Below are positions 63,686 to 64,000 of a DNA stretch of 64,000 nucleotides, piece after piece; positions within the stretch are counted from its first letter, which is position 1, and every line of letters begins with the position of its first letter. Made by a program: the position numbers and the translations under genes. A model generated the notes under the pieces. The model did no database searches, was not told the DNA's origin, and saw nothing but the letters and a program-made list of their open reading frames with translations. Origin of the DNA: Coptis chinensis (taxonomy: Eukaryota; Streptophyta; Magnoliopsida; Ranunculales; Ranunculaceae). The stretch spans positions 19,007,501-19,071,500 of the forward strand of contig CM027382.1 in the NCBI GenBank assembly GCA_015680905.1. Reading direction: 5' to 3'.

Positions 63686-64000
63686 CTAGTATTCCCACCC
63701 ACTAGGTTTCACTTTGTAGGAATTCTTCCGATCTCTCTCAGTAGGTGATTGACAAAAGTATACCTTGTACCAACAATTTTCTCTTAATGGCTGTAACCCA
63801 GGACAAGTTTCAGAATGGCAATTCTTACACCAACCTAGCTTACACACTCTCCTCTTATGCGCAAATAAACTTTTACCGAACCCTACACGAGCCATAGAAA
63901 TAATCTTCCTTTGAAGGTCAACGGGGAGTAAATCCCATAAACTAACAGGTGGGGAACACTTAGGTTTCCATCTCAAAACTGATCTCTCGACAACATGCTT
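63686..64000 (-). CDS. Partial ORF of unknown family: F-box-like helix and Cys/His cluster
   Basis: The minus-strand frame is open from the window edge (64000) to a stop at 63686, at least 104 codons. No ATG is seen in frame, so the start lies outside the window. The first part contains SLWDLLPVDLQRKIISMA, which resembles the first helices of an F-box (LPxxLxxxI). The second part has Cys and His spaced as C-x5-C-x2-C-x4-C (VCKLGWCKNCHSETC), then NCW and FCQ, suggestive of zinc binding. The C-terminus is basic. It lies in the sense direction of retrotransposon 3, about 2 kb upstream of its 3' LTR. No family was recognised; it may be an extra element protein or a captured host exon. Confidence 0.45.
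   Translation of the reverse strand, partial: KHVVERSVLRWKPKCSPPVSLWDLLPVDLQRKIISMARVGFGKSLFAHKRRVCKLGWCKNCHSETCPGLQPLRENCWYKVYFCQSPTERDRKNSYKVKPSGWEY

Larger units (their letters stand above)
60116..64000 (-). mobile_element. LTR retrotransposon 3, minus strand, cut by the window edge
   Basis: 3' LTR at 60116-61716 and adjoining internal region on the right. The LTR family is that of the solo LTR at 9428-11690. The purine-rich stretch next to the LTR on the right (read minus: GGCTAGTTGGGAGTTG) is the expected polypurine tract, which fixes the orientation and identifies this as the 3' end. The internal part to 64000 is mostly non-coding except an ORF at its far end. The lineage cannot be named because gag-pol is outside the window. 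Confidence 0.7.

Overview
This is a repeat-rich piece of a flowering-plant nuclear genome, most likely a eudicot. The evidence is a 936-residue DYW-type PPR protein, a GID2/SLY1-type gibberellin F-box gene, a PIP-like secreted peptide gene, a nuclear tRNA-Glu(CUC) and plant-specific transposon families (Tat-lineage Ty3/gypsy, CACTA, hAT, PIF/Harbinger, a plant-mobile-domain element). The species cannot be named from the window alone.

Layout. 128-12116: a Tat-lineage LTR retrotransposon on the plus strand (Tat1) with decayed gag-pol, an antisense extra ORF at its 3' end, and a 2.26-kb solo LTR of another family inside its 3' LTR. 12791-13856: a 1.05-kb hAT element with a perfect 8-bp target duplication. 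14230-15000: a small gene island with a PIP-like peptide precursor (14420-14608) and tRNA-Glu (14923-14995). 15690-17400: a hairpin and a dead PIF/Harbinger transposase. 17643-20453: the intact PPR gene. 20455-26944: a hAT element whose target duplication starts 2 bp after the PPR stop codon and which holds a 5.5-kb CACTA element (CACTA1) with an Ulp1-like protease remnant. 27412-43378: a second Tat element (Tat2), minus strand, perfect target duplication GTTAT, lacking its reverse transcriptase. Its gag is split by a 7.8-kb CACTA (CACTA2) that carries broken copies of two host genes, a SAMHD1/VEN4-type HD-domain dNTPase and a GTE-type BET bromodomain factor. 44695-45743: a third hAT of about 1 kb holding a MITE. 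46762-47250: the GID2/SLY1 F-box gene. 48684-51906: a long-TIR element with a decayed plant-mobile-domain gene. 52020-53370: a cluster of small nested MITEs. 56677-59643: a 2.96-kb solo LTR. 60116 to the end: the 3' part of a minus-strand LTR retrotransposon, same family as the solo LTR in Tat1, with an unrecognised ORF running off the window.

The likely functional host genes are the PPR gene, the GID2-like gene, the PIP-like peptide gene and the tRNA. They belong to unrelated processes (organelle RNA editing, gibberellin signalling, peptide signalling, translation) and show no operon-like link. Most of the rest is nested transposable elements. Element ends were called from terminal motifs and target-site duplications read by eye, so they are precise where a duplication is quoted and approximate elsewhere. 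Many predicted reading frames start at non-ATG codons; starts given here were checked for ATG where that matters.
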